From assembly GCF_041429775.1 (NCBI RefSeq), contig NZ_CP163421.1, forward strand, positions 2,443,001 through 2,507,000: DNA of 64,000 nucleotides. Reading direction: 5' to 3'. Origin of the DNA: Glycocaulis abyssi. Its GTDB lineage: Bacteria; Pseudomonadota; Alphaproteobacteria; Caulobacterales; Maricaulaceae. Shown in pieces: positions 61,627 through 64,000 of this stretch (the stretch's first letter is position 1; every line of letters starts with the position of its first letter). Below the pieces are notes generated by a model, which did no database searches, had not been told where the DNA came from, and saw nothing but the letters and a program-made list of their open reading frames with translations. Made by a program: the position numbers and the translations under genes.

Positions 61627-62607
61627 TCAGCGCGCCGCCTTGGCCTCCTGTGCCCCACCTTGCCCGCTATTATACGTCAGGGCGAGGAAAACATCCTCCA
61701 GGTCGGGTTCTTCGGTTCTCAGATCACGGATACGCTGGCCGCTTTCATTGAAGCGGGCGATGAGATCGCCCACCGATGTCTGTCCGGCCCGGTAGGTGAT
61801 GGTCAGCGCGCCATCGCGCAAATCCGCATCTAGATCCTCAAACCCGGCGGGAATGGCCGAAAGTGCCGATTCCGCTTCGATAATCAGGGTCTTGCGGTCC
61901 AGACGGCGCAAGAGGCTGTGCTTGGGTTCGCACGCCACGACACGGCCCTGATCGATGATGGCGATCTCGTCGCACAGCTCTTGCGCCTCTTCGAGATAAT
62001 GCGTGGTCAGCACGATGGTGACGCCCAGCCCGTTCAGCTTGACCACATACTCCCAGAGCTGGCGGCGCAGCTCGATATCCACGCCCGCTGTCGGTTCATC
62101 GAGCACCAGAACGGGCGGGTTATGCACCAGCGCCTTGGCGATCAGCAGGCGGCGCTTCATGCCGCCCGATAGCTGGCGCACATAGGCATTGCGCTTTTCG
62201 GCAAGGCCCATCACGTCGAGCAATTCATCGGAGCGCCGCTCGCCCTTGGGGACGCCATAAAACCCGGCCATCAGCTCCAGCGTCTCAAAGGGCGTGAAGA
62301 ACACGTCCATATTGATTTCCTGCGGCACGACGCCGATCGAGGCGCGCGCCTGACGCGCGGCTGTGGTGATGTCGTGGCCCCAGATGCTGGCCGTGCCGCC
62401 GGTCTTGTTGGTCAGCCCGGCGAGGATATTGATGAAGGTGGACTTGCCTGCGCCATTAGGCCCCAGCAGCCCGAAGATCGAGCCGCGGCGCACTTTCAGG
62501 TCAATGCCGGTGAGCGCCTGCTTGGGCTCGCGCTTTTTCGACCCGGCATAAGTCTTTTCAAGGCCCTCGGCGATGATGGCATAATCGGGCAGGTTGGGCT
62601 GGGTCAT
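61627..62607 (-). CDS. ABC-2-type transporter ATP-binding protein
   Basis: A 326-aa ATPase of the DrrA/CcmA-like group. ATG 62607 is preferred (MTQPNLPDYAIIAEGLEKTY); the frame is open further upstream but has no family likeness. Walker A is GLLGPNGAGKST, the signature RQLSGGMKRRLLIA, Walker B VLVLDEPTAGVD, and the H-loop TTHYLEEA. A C-terminal DUF4162-like extension (GLEDLDADLRDGALTITY, roughly) ends the protein. No permease gene is next to it, so the partner must be encoded elsewhere. Confidence 0.92.
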   Translation of the reverse strand: MTQPNLPDYAIIAEGLEKTYAGSKKREPKQALTGIDLKVRRGSIFGLLGPNGAGKSTFINILAGLTNKTGGTASIWGHDITTAARQARASIGVVPQEINMDVFFTPFETLELMAGFYGVPKGERRSDELLDVMGLAEKRNAYVRQLSGGMKRRLLIAKALVHNPPVLVLDEPTAGVDIELRRQLWEYVVKLNGLGVTIVLTTHYLEEAQELCDEIAIIDQGRVVACEPKHSLLRRLDRKTLIIEAESALSAIPAGFEDLDADLRDGALTITYRAGQTSVGDLIARFNESGQRIRDLRTEEPDLEDVFLALTYNSGQGGAQEAKAAR

Positions 62608-62767
62608 GTCGCGCGGGCCTTGATGTGTGAGCCATGCACGCTGGCGCCGATTGACGCAGCCAGCGGCTAAAACTAAAGCAGGGTGGAACTTAAGAGGCTT
62701 GCACACCGGCGTCCATGGCCGGTCAGCAACCCTTGCACAGCGCGTTTCCTGCGAAGGACTGATACCG

Positions 62768-62998
62768 ATGGCCCGTACCCGCGAAAAGTCTGCCAAGCCG
62801 ACGGCTCCCAAGGCACCCGTGGCCGCGTTCCCGCCGCCGGAAATGATCGAGGTCTCCACCAGGCGCGTCATGTGCGATGGCGGTGGCGGTGCGCTCGGCC
62901 ATCCGCGCGTCTGGTACGATATGGGCGACGAGAATTTCGTCGATTGCCTCTATTGCGACCGCCGCTTCGTGCTGAAAGCCGGATCGGACGGCCATTAG
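62768..62998 (+). CDS. Zinc-finger CHCC-domain protein
   Basis: A 76-aa protein with the ligands of the CHCC zinc finger related to the NDUFS6 subunit of complex I: MCDGGGGALGHPRVWYDMG then FVDCLYCDRRF (Cys, His, Cys, Cys). The first 35 residues are basic and probably disordered. AAGGA precedes ATG 62768. Small proteins of this type are found throughout the alphaproteobacteria; the role of this one is unknown. It diverges from the ABC ATPase gene. Confidence 0.85.
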   Translation: MARTREKSAKPTAPKAPVAAFPPPEMIEVSTRRVMCDGGGGALGHPRVWYDMGDENFVDCLYCDRRFVLKAGSDGH

Positions 62999-63093
62999 TC
63001 CAGTCCGGGCGGTTGCCCTGACAACATCAATCCGGCTTAACTGCTCTCCGAAAAGCGCCCGCAAGCGGCGCAGAGGTTTGCGGGAGGCATAGT

Positions 63094-64000
63094 ATGGCGA
63101 AGGGCTGGACCGCCCGGCGGATAGGTCTTGTCACCGGGATCACGCTGGCGGTCATCGTTCAGCTCATCCCCGTGCCCGAAGGCGTCTCGCGCGAAGCCTG
63201 GGTCTGCCTGTCGCTGGCCCTGATGATGGCCAGCTGGTGGGCCACCGAAGCCATTCCGATTGCGGCAACGGCGCTGGTACCGGTCGCGCTCTTCCCCTTT
63301 CTTGGCATTGTCAGCGTACGCGAGGCGGCGGTGCCCTACGCTGACCCCATCGTGCTCCTGCTGCTCGGCGGGTTCATCATCGCGCTGGGCATCGAGAAGT
63401 GGAATCTCCATGCCCGCATCGCGCTCAATGTCGTGGCGTGGTTCGGCTCGCGCCCCTCGCTCATGCTGCTGGGCTTCATGATCGCCTCGGGCGTGCTGTC
63501 CATGTGGATTTCCAACACGGCGACCACGCTGATGATGATCCCCATCGCGTTGAAAGTGGCCGAGGCCGTCCAGAAAGAAGGCGTGGACACGAAGATGTTC
63601 GCGCCTGCCCTTGCGCTCGCCATCGCCTATTCGGCCTCGATTGGCGGGCTGGCAACGCCGGTCGGCACGCCCTCCAACCTCATCGCCATGGGCTATCTGG
63701 AACGCACCACGGAGCGCATTATCAGCTTTCCTGAATGGATGATGGTGGGCCTGCCAGCCGCCGCCCTCATCATTCCGGCAGCCTGGATCATCCTCACTCG
63801 CTTTGCTTTCAAGGTGCCGTCACGTGCCGGCAGCGGGGAAGGCCATGCCCTTATCCTTGCCGAGCGCGCCGCGCTGGGGCGCATGACCACGCCGGAGAAG
63901 CGCGTGGCGCTGGCCTTTGGCACGGTGGCGCTGCTCTGGATGGGCCGGGAGCTGCCGGGCGTGCTGATCGGGCTTCCCGATATCAGCTTTGGCTGGAACC
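63094..64000 (+). CDS. SLC13/DASS-family anion transporter (3' end cut)
   Basis: An inner-membrane sodium-coupled carrier for dicarboxylates, citrate or sulfate-like anions. ATG 63094 has GGGAGG upstream. About 300 residues are visible, with several helices: MMASWWATEAIPIAATALVP, LLLGGFIIALGIEKW, and the substrate/sodium-site motifs SNTATTLMMIPIA and TPVGTPSNLIAMGY, both of the SNT and SN type that define the family. The last helices lie beyond the window. The substrate cannot be told from this part. Confidence 0.93.
   Translation, partial: MAKGWTARRIGLVTGITLAVIVQLIPVPEGVSREAWVCLSLALMMASWWATEAIPIAATALVPVALFPFLGIVSVREAAVPYADPIVLLLLGGFIIALGIEKWNLHARIALNVVAWFGSRPSLMLLGFMIASGVLSMWISNTATTLMMIPIALKVAEAVQKEGVDTKMFAPALALAIAYSASIGGLATPVGTPSNLIAMGYLERTTERIISFPEWMMVGLPAAALIIPAAWIILTRFAFKVPSRAGSGEGHALILAERAALGRMTTPEKRVALAFGTVALLWMGRELPGVLIGLPDISFGWN

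Overview
The window is a GC-rich, gene-dense stretch of an alphaproteobacterial chromosome. The gene content and order point to the Maricaulales/Hyphomonadaceae group (Maricaulis, Oceanicaulis or Glycocaulis-like): the block miaB-phoH-ybeY-corC-lnt-XRE regulator-metK, then fur-rimI-tsaB, nfu, an alphaproteobacterial DUF6481 protein, a TonB receptor with an MFS/esterase/acyl-CoA ligase set, and a PraR-like regulator between lnt and metK. The genus is inference; no rRNA is present. The window cuts metK on the left and an SLC13-family transporter on the right.

Layout. (1) 1-11.9 kb, mostly minus strand, is housekeeping: SAM synthesis, lipoprotein acylation, 16S rRNA maturation (YbeY), tRNA modification (MiaB, TsaB), Fur, Nfu Fe-S delivery and a universal stress protein. 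A small AT-rich insert (7.1-8.0 kb) breaks it between miaB and fur. (2) 11.9-28.2 kb holds mixed core genes: an ATP-grasp ligase, a PfkB kinase, a dual GGDEF-EAL protein, exonuclease III, PgeF, SelO, and a nucleotide-sugar pair (Ugd and a GDP-mannose pyrophosphorylase fused to an AGE-family domain). (3) 28.3-38.7 kb is a detoxification/redox block: aldehyde dehydrogenase, acetolactate-synthase-like enzyme, pirin, a DUF5996-GNAT fusion, chloroperoxidase-like hydrolase, RidA, GST, a catalytically dead SDR, isochorismatase and a LysR regulator. (4) 38.9-49.2 kb is a substrate-utilisation cluster: a degenerate M28-like protein diverges from a frameshifted TonB receptor, followed by an MFS carrier, carboxylesterase, acyl-CoA ligase, TetR and a serine beta-lactamase-fold hydrolase. 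The genes are coupled by overlapping stop/start codons. (5) 49.2-58.8 kb is the least familiar region: a tight minus-strand unit of a cupin-LuxR regulator, an 895-aa DUF4892-containing exported protein, a 1689-aa membrane-anchored protein and a 162-aa protein. (6) 59-64 kb has tRNA-Arg(CCG), a cation/proton antiporter fused to a Bax-type glucosaminidase domain that has lost its catalytic glutamate, an orphan ABC ATPase, a small zinc-finger protein and an SLC13 transporter.

The strongest candidates for something undescribed are the four-gene unit at 49.7-58.8 kb and the antiporter-glucosaminidase fusion at 59.3-61.3 kb. Other points worth checking are the perfect palindrome that contains the metK start codon, an apparent small-RNA gene at about 16.9-17.1 kb, and several enzymes with missing active-site residues (SDR, M28-like, RidA). 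All calls come from reading the sequence; no database search was run.
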